Position numbers and translations under genes: made by a program | The notes under the pieces: model-generated | Told to the model about the DNA's origin: nothing | The model's input: only the letters and a program-made list of their open reading frames with translations | Databases searched by the model: none | Shown: positions 33,471 through 43,505 of the stretch, in pieces | Layout of the letters: the number at the start of each line of letters is the position of its first letter | Numbering within the stretch: position 1 is the stretch's first letter | Assembly (NCBI RefSeq): GCF_001591805.1 | Contig: NZ_BCVP01000009.1 | Coordinates: 351,585-415,584, forward strand | Direction of reading: 5' to 3' | DNA length: 64,000 nucleotides | Origin: Neobacillus novalis NBRC 102450 | GTDB taxonomy: Bacteria > Bacillota > Bacilli > Bacillales > Cytobacillaceae

Positions 33471-34652
33471 ATGATAAAAAGACTAATTAAATATACGGTA
33501 TCGGCCGCGGTTCTCGCTACTATGATTCAAGCAACACCTACTTTTGCTAGTCCAGTAGCTCCACCAGTAACACAAGGACAAATTGATGCTACACAAGGAC
33601 AAATTAATGACTTTGAAACCAAGATTCAACAATTGGACGACCGAATCTCTTCATCAATGGAGAAAAGTGAAAAGCTGAATAATCAAATTAAAACGCAACA
33701 AGGGAAAATTGAAGCAACCGAGGCTGAAATTGAAACAGCTAAAAAGTCATTAGACACTCACAAAAAGGTTTATTCTGAACGATTAAAAAGTATACAGTTA
33801 GAGGGAAAACAGTCAATTGCTACATACGCTGAACTTTTGCTATCTTCTAAGAATCTTTCTGAGCTTTTAACTCGTTTCACTGCGATATCTCAAATCATGG
33901 AAAGTGACACAGACTTACTAAATGGTTTAAATGAAAAGGAACAAGCGTTAAAGGCTGCAGAGGAAAAATTACATAGTGAAGTCGACAAATTAAAAAAGAG
34001 CCAGGATGAATTAGCTGTTGAACAAAAACAGATCGAAGCAGATAAAAATGAAATTGCAAAAGAATTAGCAGATGCAAAAAACATATTACAAAACCAACAG
34101 GATCAACTGGCGCAACAACAAGAAGAAGAGCGGCAGGCTCAATTAGCCAGACAGCTTGAGGAGGAACAGGCTCGACAACTTTTGGAGCAGCAAGCCAGAT
34201 TAGCCCAGCAACAGTCCAAGCCGCAATCTAAAGTTAACAAAGCTTCCAATTCAACACCATCGGCTGGAGTATCTAATCCAACTAACTCTAGTCCTACTGC
34301 TACTGCTAGTGCGGTCATTGCGGAAGCTAAAAAATATTTGGGCGTTCCTTACGTTTGGGGCGGTACAGATCCGAGAAGTGGATTTGATTGTTCGGGATTT
34401 ACTTCGTATGTGTTTCGTTCAGTTGGCATTAGTCTTCCAAGAGTATCACGAGATCAACAAAATGTTGGAACAAGAATTTCTCCAAGTCAAGTGCAGCCAG
34501 GAGATTTAGTATTTAGGGGTTCTCCTGCCTATCATGTCGGCATTTATATTGGTAACGGGCAATATATCCATGCCCCGCAAACGGGTGATGTAGTGAAAAT
34601 TGCTTCGTATAATCCGGCTAAATTTACTAGTGCAGCTAGAGTATTGCCATAA
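33471..34652 (+). CDS. NlpC/P60 D,L-endopeptidase with coiled-coil N-terminus (CwlO-like)
   Basis: A 393-residue secreted cell-wall hydrolase. Signal peptide ends TFA near residue 27. A long coiled coil (about 35-250, Gln/Glu/Lys-rich, with LARQLEEEQARQLLEQQA) resembles the PcsB/CwlO regulatory domain. A Ser/Thr/Pro linker leads to the NlpC/P60 domain with Cys307 in GFDCSGFTSYVF, and the His residues in YHVGIYIGNG and YIHAP. It would cut the D-Glu-mesoDAP bond of peptidoglycan stems, with activity controlled by the coiled coil (FtsEX in CwlO). ATG follows AAGAGGAGA. Confidence 0.92.
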   Translation: MIKRLIKYTVSAAVLATMIQATPTFASPVAPPVTQGQIDATQGQINDFETKIQQLDDRISSSMEKSEKLNNQIKTQQGKIEATEAEIETAKKSLDTHKKVYSERLKSIQLEGKQSIATYAELLLSSKNLSELLTRFTAISQIMESDTDLLNGLNEKEQALKAAEEKLHSEVDKLKKSQDELAVEQKQIEADKNEIAKELADAKNILQNQQDQLAQQQEEERQAQLARQLEEEQARQLLEQQARLAQQQSKPQSKVNKASNSTPSAGVSNPTNSSPTATASAVIAEAKKYLGVPYVWGGTDPRSGFDCSGFTSYVFRSVGISLPRVSRDQQNVGTRISPSQVQPGDLVFRGSPAYHVGIYIGNGQYIHAPQTGDVVKIASYNPAKFTSAARVLP

Positions 34653-34687
34653 TAATGGAGATATTTGAAGTAAATAACGATTAACAA

Positions 34688-34725
34688 TAAAGAAGAGCTG
34701 TTTTATTTAACAGCTCTTCTTTTTA
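34688..34725. terminator. Bidirectional terminator after the NlpC/P60 gene
   Basis: AAGAAGAGCTGTT pairs with AACAGCTCTTCTT, then TTT. It also lies just past the end of the convergent gene at 34744. Confidence 0.87.
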
Positions 34726-34743
34726 ATGAAAATCTCAATTTTA

Positions 34744-35583
34744 CTAGTACATTTGATGCTGAAGATGCGCCGAAAGATAAGGATTTTGCCCCTGAATAAA
34801 GGCGTCAATAATGGTATATTCCTTTGGAACCTCAAATTCAGTAGCGGTATAAAAGTGTAAGCCCACTACATCCTCAAATAAGCCAGGCTTCTTCCAGGGA
34901 ACAGAATAAAGTAATGAGTCACCGGATACTATATTTATTAAACCTAACTCCTTGTTTTCCTGGATCTGGTTGGAGGGAGTGATATATTCTACACCGGATA
35001 TTATTTTTTCAGGCTTAAAGCTTGAGGTTGTCCACCAAATTTGTTTGGAGGTTTGATTTAGTAAACTATATTCCGACCTTAACTGAACCTCAATTCCTAA
35101 AGGTTTTAACCTATTAGGGCCATAATCATAATGATGTTCCGAAATGATTAGAAATTTATAATTCCCTTCATTGACAAGTTTTAGTTGAACTCGTTCCAAG
35201 CCTGCTTTATGCGCCCATTTGGATTCTGAATAGCTTTGTAATAATTTATTGTATTCCTTCTTTGACAATCGCTTCTCATTTTCCCCCGTTACTTTCCTGT
35301 ATATGTATTGCTCATCGACAACACTACCGTTAATACCTTGATATTGGTCAATTTCCGGTTGAGTCATTTGTGAAATAACTATGTCGGAAAAACCCAACTT
35401 CTTTAAATGCTGGACATCTGCTTCATTTTTTTCAGAATGGACTGATTGGCTGGATTCAAGTCTCTCCGGATTGGTAATAACTAATGCTTGAAATGTCTGG
35501 TCAAAATAAATTAAAGCGGTATATAGAAAAAGTAACACCGTTATTGCTGTCGCTGCCTGAAGAAAATTTTTCTTTGTCCCCAT
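34744..35583 (-). CDS. Membrane-anchored protein of unknown function
   Basis: A 279-residue protein with one N-terminal membrane helix (residues 9-28) and a large soluble region predicted to lie outside the cell. No catalytic motif or cysteine is recognised. The body is mixed alpha/beta (SKWAHKAGLERVQLKLVNEG; GIEVQLRSEYSLL). I do not recognise the family. ATG on the minus strand at 35583 follows AGGGGGGAAT. It is divergent from the membrane protein at 35668 with only 84 bp between, so the promoters overlap. Confidence 0.72.
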   Translation of the reverse strand: MGTKKNFLQAATAITVLLFLYTALIYFDQTFQALVITNPERLESSQSVHSEKNEADVQHLKKLGFSDIVISQMTQPEIDQYQGINGSVVDEQYIYRKVTGENEKRLSKKEYNKLLQSYSESKWAHKAGLERVQLKLVNEGNYKFLIISEHHYDYGPNRLKPLGIEVQLRSEYSLLNQTSKQIWWTTSSFKPEKIISGVEYITPSNQIQENKELGLINIVSGDSLLYSVPWKKPGLFEDVVGLHFYTATEFEVPKEYTIIDAFIQGQNPYLSAHLQHQMY

Positions 35584-35667
35584 ATTCCCCCCTGCTTTCC
35601 ATAATTTGATAGTATAATAATACCAGTAATAATTGGAAAATTCGAGATAATTTTAGGGGGGGATAAA

Positions 35668-36291
35668 ATGGGCTTTAGCACGATGATATTGGGCTTTTTC
35701 TTTATATTTTTTGATTTTAACTTTGGCAAAATAAACATCTTGCCTGATTTAATTGGCTACATTTTTATATATTTTGCAGCTGCAAAGGTAATCAGCAAAA
35801 TGGGAAATAGATACTTTGCTATTTTCAAAAAAACATGCCTTTTATTAATCTTCCTGAACGCTTTGGATATGTTTATTAAATACTCATCTTTTTTAGATGG
35901 AGTGATCAATAATCCTGAAACGATCCAGGGCAGAGTGTTTGTAGTTCTTTTTACGATTACTTATCTTTCGATGATGGTATATATGTTCTTCCATCTCACG
36001 AAAGGGATTGAAATGGCGGCAGAAGAATTAGATAATAAGTCCCTAGCTGAAAAAGCAAGAAAAGTTTTTAGACTGTTTTCTATTTATACAATGAGTATTG
36101 CAGCTGTCAATTTAATAGCCATTATTGTTTTCAAACAGCCATTTCCTACTATTTCTATCGATGGTTTGAGTGCATTTTTATTGATTATCGCGGTGATGGC
36201 TGCTCTCATCTATGTCTTTGTTCAAGTTTGCTCATTATTGAATCGGGCTGAGATAGCATTCAGCGAAGCCAAAAAAACTATCGAATTCTAA
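35668..36291 (+). CDS. Six-helix membrane protein, unrecognised
   Basis: A 207-residue polytopic membrane protein with about six hydrophobic segments (including MILGFFFIFFDFNFG, VLFTITYLSMMVYMFF, FLLIIAVMAALIYVFVQV) and a short charged loop (AAEELDNKSLAEKARKVFR). The N-terminus (INILPDLIGYIFIYFAA) is reminiscent of small uncharacterised Firmicutes membrane proteins. ATG 35668 follows TAGGGGGGGA. No function can be assigned. Confidence 0.72.
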   Translation: MGFSTMILGFFFIFFDFNFGKINILPDLIGYIFIYFAAAKVISKMGNRYFAIFKKTCLLLIFLNALDMFIKYSSFLDGVINNPETIQGRVFVVLFTITYLSMMVYMFFHLTKGIEMAAEELDNKSLAEKARKVFRLFSIYTMSIAAVNLIAIIVFKQPFPTISIDGLSAFLLIIAVMAALIYVFVQVCSLLNRAEIAFSEAKKTIEF

Positions 36292-36400
36292 AATACACAG
36301 ATATTGCTTTCCCCATACAGGTAGTATTGATATTTTCTCTAAAAAGCTTCAGAATATTGAAAGATGAATTTAAGATTTTTTTGGGGGGAGCAGCAGGATA

Positions 36401-37078
36401 ATGAAACCGACGATTTTAATTGCCGATGATGATTCGAATATTCGCATGGTAACACAGCTTTATTTGGAGAAAGAAGGGTTTCAAACCGCAATCGCTTGTG
36501 ACGGTGCGAAAGCTCTCAACAAGTTAGAAACAGAGAAAATTGATTGTGCGGTTATTGATCTAATGATGCCCAATATAGATGGCTGGCAGCTGTGTGAGAA
36601 AATCAAAACGTACTATGAGATTCCCGTTTTGATGTTGACCGCAAGAGCCGAAACGGAAGATATCATCAAAGGATTTCAGCTTGGTACCGATGATTATCTT
36701 ACAAAACCATTTCATCCCGTTGAGCTAGTCATGCGGGTAAAGTCGCTATTAAAAAGGTATCGTGTGATTGCTGCGGGAAACTTACAATTTACTAACTTCA
36801 CCATTGACAGCAGCAGTTATCAAGTACAAATTATGGGTGAAGTGGTTCCCCTGCCAGCTAAACAATTTGAATTATTGTATTTGTTAGCAAGCTATCTAGG
36901 GAAAATTTTTACCAGGGATCAGTTGATTGAAAGAATTTGGGGAATCGATTATGAGGGTGATGAAAGAACAGTTGATTCCCATATTAAAAAGCTTCGCAGG
37001 CAATTCAGGGAATATGAAGACCAGCTCCAAATTGTAACGGTCAGGGGACTTGGTTATAAAGTAGAGATCCCATCATGA
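36401..37078 (+). CDS. OmpR/PhoB-family response regulator
   Basis: A 225-residue regulator: receiver domain with acidic pocket (ADDD near residue 8-11), phosphoacceptor Asp53 in VIDLMMPNIDGW, Thr in MLTARAE and Lys in YLTKPF; then a winged-helix DNA-binding domain (PAKQFELLYLLASYLGKIFTRDQLIERIWG ... VDSHIKKLRRQ ... VRGLGYKV). Its stop overlaps the ATG of the kinase gene by four bases, so the two are translationally coupled. The RND pump gene nearby is a likely target. Confidence 0.93.
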   Translation: MKPTILIADDDSNIRMVTQLYLEKEGFQTAIACDGAKALNKLETEKIDCAVIDLMMPNIDGWQLCEKIKTYYEIPVLMLTARAETEDIIKGFQLGTDDYLTKPFHPVELVMRVKSLLKRYRVIAAGNLQFTNFTIDSSSYQVQIMGEVVPLPAKQFELLYLLASYLGKIFTRDQLIERIWGIDYEGDERTVDSHIKKLRRQFREYEDQLQIVTVRGLGYKVEIPS

Positions 37079-38430
37079 TTAGGTCGATTTATCTAAAGAA
37101 TATACTGAACTATTTTTTCGTGATTATCGTCTCATTAATTCTTTCATTCGTGATCACATTTTTCATTTATCAAAAGCAAGTCATTCAAATGCGCGAAGCC
37201 GAAACAATCGAGCAAGGGAAGGGAATCATTACTTTATATCAACGATTGGGTGAAGCGGGGTTTAACGAATATTTGGAGAGCCTCACTACCATACCTTATG
37301 AAATATATGTTTATAAGCGGAATGGATTAGTGACCAAATCACCTCAGGCTTCCCAAACAAGTGGATTTGATCAAAAAAACATTGATTATGTTCTAGATGG
37401 CGGTGTGTATCGGAATCTATCAGATTCTGGTTCACATCATAAATTGATTGGCCTGCCGTTTGATGATAAGAATGAACGGTTGGCTATGTTCATAAAGCCT
37501 AGTCTGAAGGAGCAATTTAGTCAGATCAGGAAAATTTTATATACGGCGCTATTGCTCGTCCTTTTCTTGGGTATTTCGCTTATTTTGGTAACGACGCGCT
37601 TTTTGGTAAAACCAATCGTTCGTGTAACCCATGCGACAAAGGAATTAGCAAAAGGAAATTTTCAAATCCGTTTACCGATAAAAAGTAAAGATGAAATTGG
37701 TGAACTTTCGAAAAGCTTTAATTTCATGGTTGAGGAACTTGATAAAACGGAACAAATGCGCAAGGATTTTGTTGCGAATGTGTCTCATGAACTGCAGTCT
37801 CCACTTACAGCGATTAGGGGGATGGCCATCGCTTTAAAAGATGGTGTGGTCGAGCGGGAGGAAGAAAAGCATTATTTTGCTTTGATTGAACAAGAAAGTG
37901 AACGGCTATCAAGTTTAACGAAACAACTGTTGAACTTATCCTCGCTTGAAGCAAACCAATCACCGTTTCAGCCGAAACAATATCGTTTAGATCGGCAGCT
38001 CCGCAATCAGCTTGTGGCGATGCAATCATTATGGATGGAAAAACAGCTTGAAGTTGATTTCGACATCCCCGAGCTTAAGGTTTTTGCCGATGATAGTTTA
38101 ATGAGTCAGGTGTGGAGTAATTTATTCGCAAATGCTATCAAGTACAATCGGATGAATGGAAGGATTACAGTTCGAGGATATGAGCTGGATGACGATGTTG
38201 AGGTCGTAATAAGCAATACGGGTGTTGGGATTCCTCAAAATGATTTACCGCATATTTTTGAGCGGTTTTATCGCGTCGAGAAGGCACATACGAGAACAAC
38301 AGAAAGCTATGGACTGGGATTGGCCGTCGTGAAACGGATTATTGAGCTTCATAACGGCGAAATCTCGGTAACAAGTGTTGTGGGACAGGAAACAGTTTTC
38401 GTGGTTCGGTTAGCTAAACAGGGAAATTAA
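37075..38430 (+). CDS. Sensor histidine kinase
   Basis: A 451-residue membrane kinase: two membrane helices (about 12-33 and 155-175) enclosing a 120-residue sensor region, a HAMP domain (about 176-225), a HisKA domain with His238 in NVSHELQSPLTAIRG, and an HATPase domain (NLFANAIKYN, GVGIPQNDLPHIFERFYR, GLGLAVVKRI). It should phosphorylate the regulator upstream. The start ATG overlaps the upstream stop (ATGA). The signal is unknown; kinases beside RND pumps often answer envelope or antimicrobial stress. Confidence 0.93.
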   Translation: MIRSIYLKNILNYFFVIIVSLILSFVITFFIYQKQVIQMREAETIEQGKGIITLYQRLGEAGFNEYLESLTTIPYEIYVYKRNGLVTKSPQASQTSGFDQKNIDYVLDGGVYRNLSDSGSHHKLIGLPFDDKNERLAMFIKPSLKEQFSQIRKILYTALLLVLFLGISLILVTTRFLVKPIVRVTHATKELAKGNFQIRLPIKSKDEIGELSKSFNFMVEELDKTEQMRKDFVANVSHELQSPLTAIRGMAIALKDGVVEREEEKHYFALIEQESERLSSLTKQLLNLSSLEANQSPFQPKQYRLDRQLRNQLVAMQSLWMEKQLEVDFDIPELKVFADDSLMSQVWSNLFANAIKYNRMNGRITVRGYELDDDVEVVISNTGVGIPQNDLPHIFERFYRVEKAHTRTTESYGLGLAVVKRIIELHNGEISVTSVVGQETVFVVRLAKQGN

Positions 38431-38448
38431 TGATAGATGATAAGAAGG

Positions 38449-38477
38449 ACAGGCCGAATTCGGTCTGTTATTTTTTT
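38449..38477 (+). terminator. Terminator after the kinase gene
   Basis: ACAGGCCG pairs with CGGTCTGT (one G-U) around AATT, with seven T shortly after. Confidence 0.78.
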
Positions 38478-38560
38478 GATAAATTGTTCACTAGGTCACA
38501 TTCAGGACACAAAACTAGTATATTCTTTTGGTTGTTATCATCGAAGAAGGAGTGTTTGTT

Positions 38561-41500
38561 TTGAGCAACTTAATTAAGCTAAGCTTGAAAAATTCAGTGG
38601 CGATCCTCTTGCTTGTGATTCTCGTGATTGCCAGCGGCGTCTATTCTACTAATAAAATAAGAGTAGAAACGTTTCCAAATGTTACATTTCCAGCCCTATT
38701 TGTCCAAGCATCCTATATGGGTCATTCAACACAAGAATTGGAAGAGCTGCTAACAAACCCAATTGAAGACAGTATAAAGCAGCAAAAAGGATATGACACA
38801 TTAACCAGTACTTCTAGAAACAATGCGGCGACAGTCACCGTCAATTATCCTTACGGAACAGATATTGATAAACAAAAGACAAAGCTTGAAGAAGTCATTA
38901 GTAAGATAAAGGTGCCGGAAGGGGCAAAGGTTGAGGTTAAACAAATTGATATGGGCGGTCAAGCAGTCTATCAGGCTGCCATTACGGCTGATAACACAAC
39001 ACAAAATATCCAATCATTAATAGAGAGTGATCTTGTTCCAACACTTGAAAAAGTAGACGGAGTCGGGACTGTAACGCTTCAAGGGGCGAAGCAGCAGAAG
39101 GTTTCCATCGAGCTTAATCAAGAGCAAGCTAAGGAACATGGCATTACCTTACAAAATGTGAAAGACGCCATTCAATTGAAAAATTATAAAGTTTCACTTG
39201 GCCAAGTAAACAACGGTGGAACAAATATCCCGCTAGAGATGGCAGGGGATATTAAAAACCTCGATGAGTTAAATGACATTGAAATTACAGTAAGCCAAAC
39301 AAATGGCCAAGCAAATTTTTCACAAAACGGGATGAAAAATAGTGTGTCCGGGCAACAGCCAAATGGCCTGAATCCGTCGCAGCAAGTCGTTCCGCAGCAA
39401 ACGAAGGTAAAGCTTTCAGATATCGCTGAAGTCAAAACAACAACGAAACAAGAAGAAATTTCTCGTTTCAATGGTAAAGACAGCTACCTAGTCTCTGTGA
39501 CAAAGACACAGGATGCCAATACAGCGGAAGCCGTCCGGAATGTAAAAGATAAAATCAACACATTTAAAAAGGACAACCATTTAACGCTTTATACCGTGCA
39601 GGATCAAGGAAAAGAAGTGGAATCATCGATTTCCTCACTTGTTAAGGAAGGCGGGTACGGTGTACTGTTTGCCGTGCTGATAATTCTGTTGTTCTTACGT
39701 AATATCCGTGCAACCTTGATTGCGGTCGTTTCGTTACCGTTATCGATTTTGGCTACTATTTCTTTATTGCATCAATTTGACTATACCCTTAATATCATGA
39801 CACTTGGGGGAATGGCCGTTGCCGTTGGCCGAATAATTGATGACAGTATTGTTGTCATTGAAAATATTTTCCGCTGGCGTCAAGAACAGGGAGATAAACT
39901 AAGCATGAAGCAAGTAGCACTTCATGCGACAAAAGAAGTGTTTGGAGCGGTTACATCATCCACACTTGCAACACTGGTCGTCTTTTTGCCAATTTCTTTT
40001 GTTGGCGGGATTATTGGAGAGATGTTTCGGCCATTCGCACTCGCGGTAGTGTTTTCAATCTCTGTATCCTTAATCGTTGCCATCATCTTAATTCCGGTTT
40101 TAGGGAGCATGTTCTTTAAGAAAGTGAAACATGTCGAGAGGAAAAGCAGGTTAGCAGAACTTTACGAAAAGCTGTTAAGAGCGGCATTTCGAAAAAAAGG
40201 ACTTGTCATTGCTTTATCGATTCTTCTGTTAATCGGTTCATTCGCGTTGATTCCTAAACTGGGGATTTCCTTCCTGCCTGCAAGCGAATCAAACGCAATG
40301 CAGGCAGATGTAACGGTTCCAAGTACGCTGAGTCTTGAACAAATGGATACTGTGGCAAAGAATGTGGAATCATTTTTAAAAAATCAACAAGCGATTGATT
40401 ACAGTCAAGTATCTATCGGCATGTCAAATGGGCGTGCCATGCTAATGAGTGGCAGCAAAAATAAAATTAAACTGTTCATTCAATTGAAAAAGGGCGAAAA
40501 AGTAAATGATGTCTTAACTACGTATCAAAAAAATATTGAGGAAATCGTGCAGAAGCAATATCAAGATTCTATTGTGACAGTGAGCGAAACACAAAAAGGC
40601 GGACCTCCGTCAGGGAATACAATTGATATTCAGCTTTATAGTTCAGATTTAGCGAAGCTAACGGATGCGTCAGACAAAGTGACGTCATTATTAGCGAAAA
40701 ACCATCAGTTGAAAAATATCACTAGTAACCTCGGTGATGAACAAACGAAATGGCAGCTTGTGATAAGCGATAATGGAGAAAAGGCCGGTGTTCAGTATCT
40801 TCAGCTTATGCAAGCCATTCGCGAGTATTTGTCGCCCGTCACGGTTGGTGAATACGAACTAAACGGAAATACGGAGGAAGTCACCTTAAGCTATGATAAA
40901 AAAGTGACTTCTAAAGAGGATATTGAAGGTATTGAAATAAAAACGTTGGCAGGTATCCAAAAAGTCAGTGATGTCGCTGCAATCAAAGAATTGAAGGTTC
41001 CAACAACTTTGTATCATGATGACGGTAAACCACTTGTCAAAGTGTCTGCCGTGATTAATGGAAACGACACTGCTAGTGTAACAAAGGAAGTTAAAAAAGA
41101 TGTCAATGCCTTGTCATTACCGAGTGGAGTCGATATTCAATATGGCGGCGGGTTGAAAATGATTCAAGATGGTTTCTCTAATATGGGAATCGCCATGGGA
41201 GCAGCCATCGGCCTTGTGTTCTTAGTCCTTAGTGTGACATTTGGCGGCATATTGACACCGATTGTCATCCTATCCTCGTTGATTTTCGTGCCAATTGGGG
41301 CTCTCGGAGGATTACTAATTAGCGGACAGCCACTTTCCATGAGCGCATTAATTGGAATGCTGATGCTAATAGGTGTGGTTGTTACCAATGCCGTTGTGCT
41401 CCTCGACCGTGTGGAAGCAAATCGCAAAAAAGGAATTGAGCTACAAGAGGCTGTCGTCGAGGCAGCGAAGACGCGATTACGCCCAATCCTAATGACGGCC

Positions 41501-41689
41501 TTCGCGACTATTTTTGCTCTTGTCCCGCTTGCGATGTCAACATCAGAATCATCCGGGTTAATTTCAAAGGGTCTAGCCGTTACAGTAATCGGCGGTTTAA
41601 CAACATCAACACTGTTAACCCTTATTTTTGTCCCTGTCTTCTATGCACTTATCGGCAAGTTTAGAAAGAATTTAACCTCAGAACTTTAA
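38561..41689 (+). CDS. RND-family efflux transporter, SwrC/YerP-like
   Basis: A 1042-residue pump of the HAE/AcrB type, with twelve membrane helices and two large outer loops. Family motifs are seen: NPIEDSIKQQKGYDTLTS, GGMAVAVGRIIDDSIVVIENIFR (proton-relay Asp pair), FLPISFVGGIIGEMFRPFALAV, and GMLMLIGVVVTNAVVLLD in the second half. B. subtilis SwrC supports surfactin resistance and swarming. The frame is open from 38528, but TTG 38561 follows GAAGGAGTG and gives the usual N-terminus. A two-component system lies directly upstream and probably controls it. Confidence 0.92.
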   Translation: MSNLIKLSLKNSVAILLLVILVIASGVYSTNKIRVETFPNVTFPALFVQASYMGHSTQELEELLTNPIEDSIKQQKGYDTLTSTSRNNAATVTVNYPYGTDIDKQKTKLEEVISKIKVPEGAKVEVKQIDMGGQAVYQAAITADNTTQNIQSLIESDLVPTLEKVDGVGTVTLQGAKQQKVSIELNQEQAKEHGITLQNVKDAIQLKNYKVSLGQVNNGGTNIPLEMAGDIKNLDELNDIEITVSQTNGQANFSQNGMKNSVSGQQPNGLNPSQQVVPQQTKVKLSDIAEVKTTTKQEEISRFNGKDSYLVSVTKTQDANTAEAVRNVKDKINTFKKDNHLTLYTVQDQGKEVESSISSLVKEGGYGVLFAVLIILLFLRNIRATLIAVVSLPLSILATISLLHQFDYTLNIMTLGGMAVAVGRIIDDSIVVIENIFRWRQEQGDKLSMKQVALHATKEVFGAVTSSTLATLVVFLPISFVGGIIGEMFRPFALAVVFSISVSLIVAIILIPVLGSMFFKKVKHVERKSRLAELYEKLLRAAFRKKGLVIALSILLLIGSFALIPKLGISFLPASESNAMQADVTVPSTLSLEQMDTVAKNVESFLKNQQAIDYSQVSIGMSNGRAMLMSGSKNKIKLFIQLKKGEKVNDVLTTYQKNIEEIVQKQYQDSIVTVSETQKGGPPSGNTIDIQLYSSDLAKLTDASDKVTSLLAKNHQLKNITSNLGDEQTKWQLVISDNGEKAGVQYLQLMQAIREYLSPVTVGEYELNGNTEEVTLSYDKKVTSKEDIEGIEIKTLAGIQKVSDVAAIKELKVPTTLYHDDGKPLVKVSAVINGNDTASVTKEVKKDVNALSLPSGVDIQYGGGLKMIQDGFSNMGIAMGAAIGLVFLVLSVTFGGILTPIVILSSLIFVPIGALGGLLISGQPLSMSALIGMLMLIGVVVTNAVVLLDRVEANRKKGIELQEAVVEAAKTRLRPILMTAFATIFALVPLAMSTSESSGLISKGLAVTVIGGLTTSTLLTLIFVPVFYALIGKFRKNLTSEL

Positions 41690-41741
41690 TATGGGTTCTG
41701 GGTAAACAAAAGGCAGAAATAAAAAGTTGCAGTTTGTTTTA

Positions 41742-41768
41742 AGGCGCCTAATAGGTGCCTGTTTTTTA
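41742..41768 (+). terminator. Terminator after the RND pump
   Basis: AGGCGCCT pairs with AGGTGCCT (one G-U) around AAT, followed by six T. Confidence 0.82.
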
Positions 41769-41856
41769 TTATTGGGACAAGGTAAATCCTGGCACAAAGA
41801 TACATAAATATAAATAAACTGGTGGGGAGTATACAAATTACCGGAGGTGTTTCAAA

Positions 41857-42294
41857 ATGGTTTGTAACAAATGTGGTAAGCAGCTTGCGGATCATGCAAA
41901 GTTCTGTGACGGTTGTGGCGCAGCAATAAACAACGAACCACAGACGGAAAATACAGCCCCTGCTGCGAAAAATGAGGATCAAGATAATAAGGTGATTTTC
42001 GTGCTCTCGTATCTAGGAATCTTATTTTTCTTGCCGCTTGTTGCCTGCCCTAATTCTAAGGTTGGACGCTTTCATGCCAATCAAAGTCTTGTCCTGTTAA
42101 TTACTGCAGTTGGCGGGCAAATTGTGTTGTCCATCATTTCAGCCATTTTGTGGCAATTGTGGATAGTAATGTCTTTAGTTTCTTCTTTATGGGGTCTGGC
42201 ATTGTTCGCTTTGATGATTATTGGGATGGTAAATGCCTATAAGGGTGAACAAAAACCGCTGCCAATTATCGGGAATATATCAATTTTAAAGTGA
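41857..42294 (+). CDS. Zinc-ribbon membrane protein, DUF4870-like
   Basis: A 145-residue protein: N-terminal zinc ribbon (CNKCGKQLADHAKFCDGCG), an acidic linker, and three or four membrane helices like the DUF4870/Tic20-like family (VLSYLGILFFLPLVAC, VGRFHANQSLVLLI, GMVNAYKGEQKPLP). Function unknown. ATG 41857 follows CCGGAGGTG. It has its own terminator. A second, larger zinc-ribbon membrane protein lies at 47570. Confidence 0.85.
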   Translation: MVCNKCGKQLADHAKFCDGCGAAINNEPQTENTAPAAKNEDQDNKVIFVLSYLGILFFLPLVACPNSKVGRFHANQSLVLLITAVGGQIVLSIISAILWQLWIVMSLVSSLWGLALFALMIIGMVNAYKGEQKPLPIIGNISILK

Positions 42295-42358
42295 ATGAAT
42301 TTGCCCAGTAATAAACAACTGATAGATGAGCTGAATGAAAGCAAAGAGCAATAAATGG

Positions 42359-42397
42359 AAGCTGTGTGGATGCAAGTGATCCCGCAGCTTTTATTAT
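42359..42397 (+). terminator. Terminator after the DUF4870-like gene
   Basis: AAGCTGTG pairs with CGCAGCTT (one G-U), followed by TTATT. Confidence 0.65.
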
Positions 42398-42473
42398 TTA
42401 ATATTGGTAGTTCAAGACCCAAAGGTGTATGGTAAGAATGGAGATAATGGTGAAAAGAAATGGGGGTTTTTCA

Positions 42474-43379
42474 ATGATTAAATTTGGGGTTATCGGACTC
42501 GGAGATATTGCGCAAAAGGCCTATCTGCCGGTCTATAGCAGTATGAAGAATGTTGAATTTCATTTTTATACTAGAAATCAAGAAAAGCTAAGGTCTATTG
42601 GCGGGCAATATCGTTTTGACCATCTTCATACTGATTTTGAGTCATTAGTCGAAAGCGGCATTGTTGGTGCTTTCGTCCATTCGGCGACAGCTTCGCACGA
42701 GGAAATTGTTCAGCGGCTCCTTAATCGTGGTATTCATGTGTTTGTTGATAAGCCGATTACTGACCATTTTGAGGGCGCGAAAAGACTTGTCGAATTTGCG
42801 GAAGAGAAAGGTCTTATTCTGATGACTGGCTTTAATCGCAGGTATGCACCTTCTTACCTGAAACTAAAGGAAGTCGCCAATCCAAATATGGTGATTGTCC
42901 AGAAAAACCGCAAAGGTCTTCCGGGTGAGCCACGGATCTTTATTTTTGATGATTTTATTCATGTCGTGGATACGCTGAGATATTTATTCCCACACCCAAT
43001 TGAGGAGCTTCTCGTGAACGGCCGTATGGAGGGTGAAACACTTTATCACGTGGTCATTCAGTTTATTTCTAATGGGGCAACAGCGGTCGGGATTATGAAT
43101 CGTGATAATGGGACGAACGAAGAAGTTGCCCAGGTTATGGGGCCAATGGAGAAAAGAACCGTTTCTAATGTCTCCCAGCTGATGATATCTAAAGACATGG
43201 AAAATATCGAGGTCCGGGGCAGTGACTGGGAATCGACCTTAAGGAAACGTGGCTTTGAGCAAATGGTTGCGGATTTCATTCAAGCTGTTCAAACAAATAG
43301 CTTGCCGATGATCTCAGCTGCGGATGCATTAGAGACCCATGAGATCTGCGAAAAAATCATTGCAAAATTGACTGAGTAG
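42474..43379 (+). CDS. Gfo/Idh/MocA-family NAD(P)-dependent oxidoreductase
   Basis: A 301-residue sugar or cyclitol dehydrogenase-like protein: Rossmann loop GVIGLGDIAQKAYLPVY, then SATASHEEIVQRLLNRGIHVFVDKPI (EKP-like catalytic motif, here DKP), GFNRRYAP and DFIHVVDTLRYLF. The substrate is not evident. The frame is open from 42429, but the dinucleotide-binding strand normally starts at residue 2-3, which favours ATG 42474, preceded by a GGGGG site. No partner genes indicate a pathway. Confidence 0.87.
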   Translation: MIKFGVIGLGDIAQKAYLPVYSSMKNVEFHFYTRNQEKLRSIGGQYRFDHLHTDFESLVESGIVGAFVHSATASHEEIVQRLLNRGIHVFVDKPITDHFEGAKRLVEFAEEKGLILMTGFNRRYAPSYLKLKEVANPNMVIVQKNRKGLPGEPRIFIFDDFIHVVDTLRYLFPHPIEELLVNGRMEGETLYHVVIQFISNGATAVGIMNRDNGTNEEVAQVMGPMEKRTVSNVSQLMISKDMENIEVRGSDWESTLRKRGFEQMVADFIQAVQTNSLPMISAADALETHEICEKIIAKLTE

Positions 43380-43505
43380 AACAAATCATTACTACTTTGC
43401 ATTTGTCCGGAAATTGTAAAGATTTTTCCATTTAAACAAAGGGATATATGGTATCGTCTAAGTAAAGATACTGTTGTAGTTATCCTGCGAAAGGATGGAT
43501 TAATC

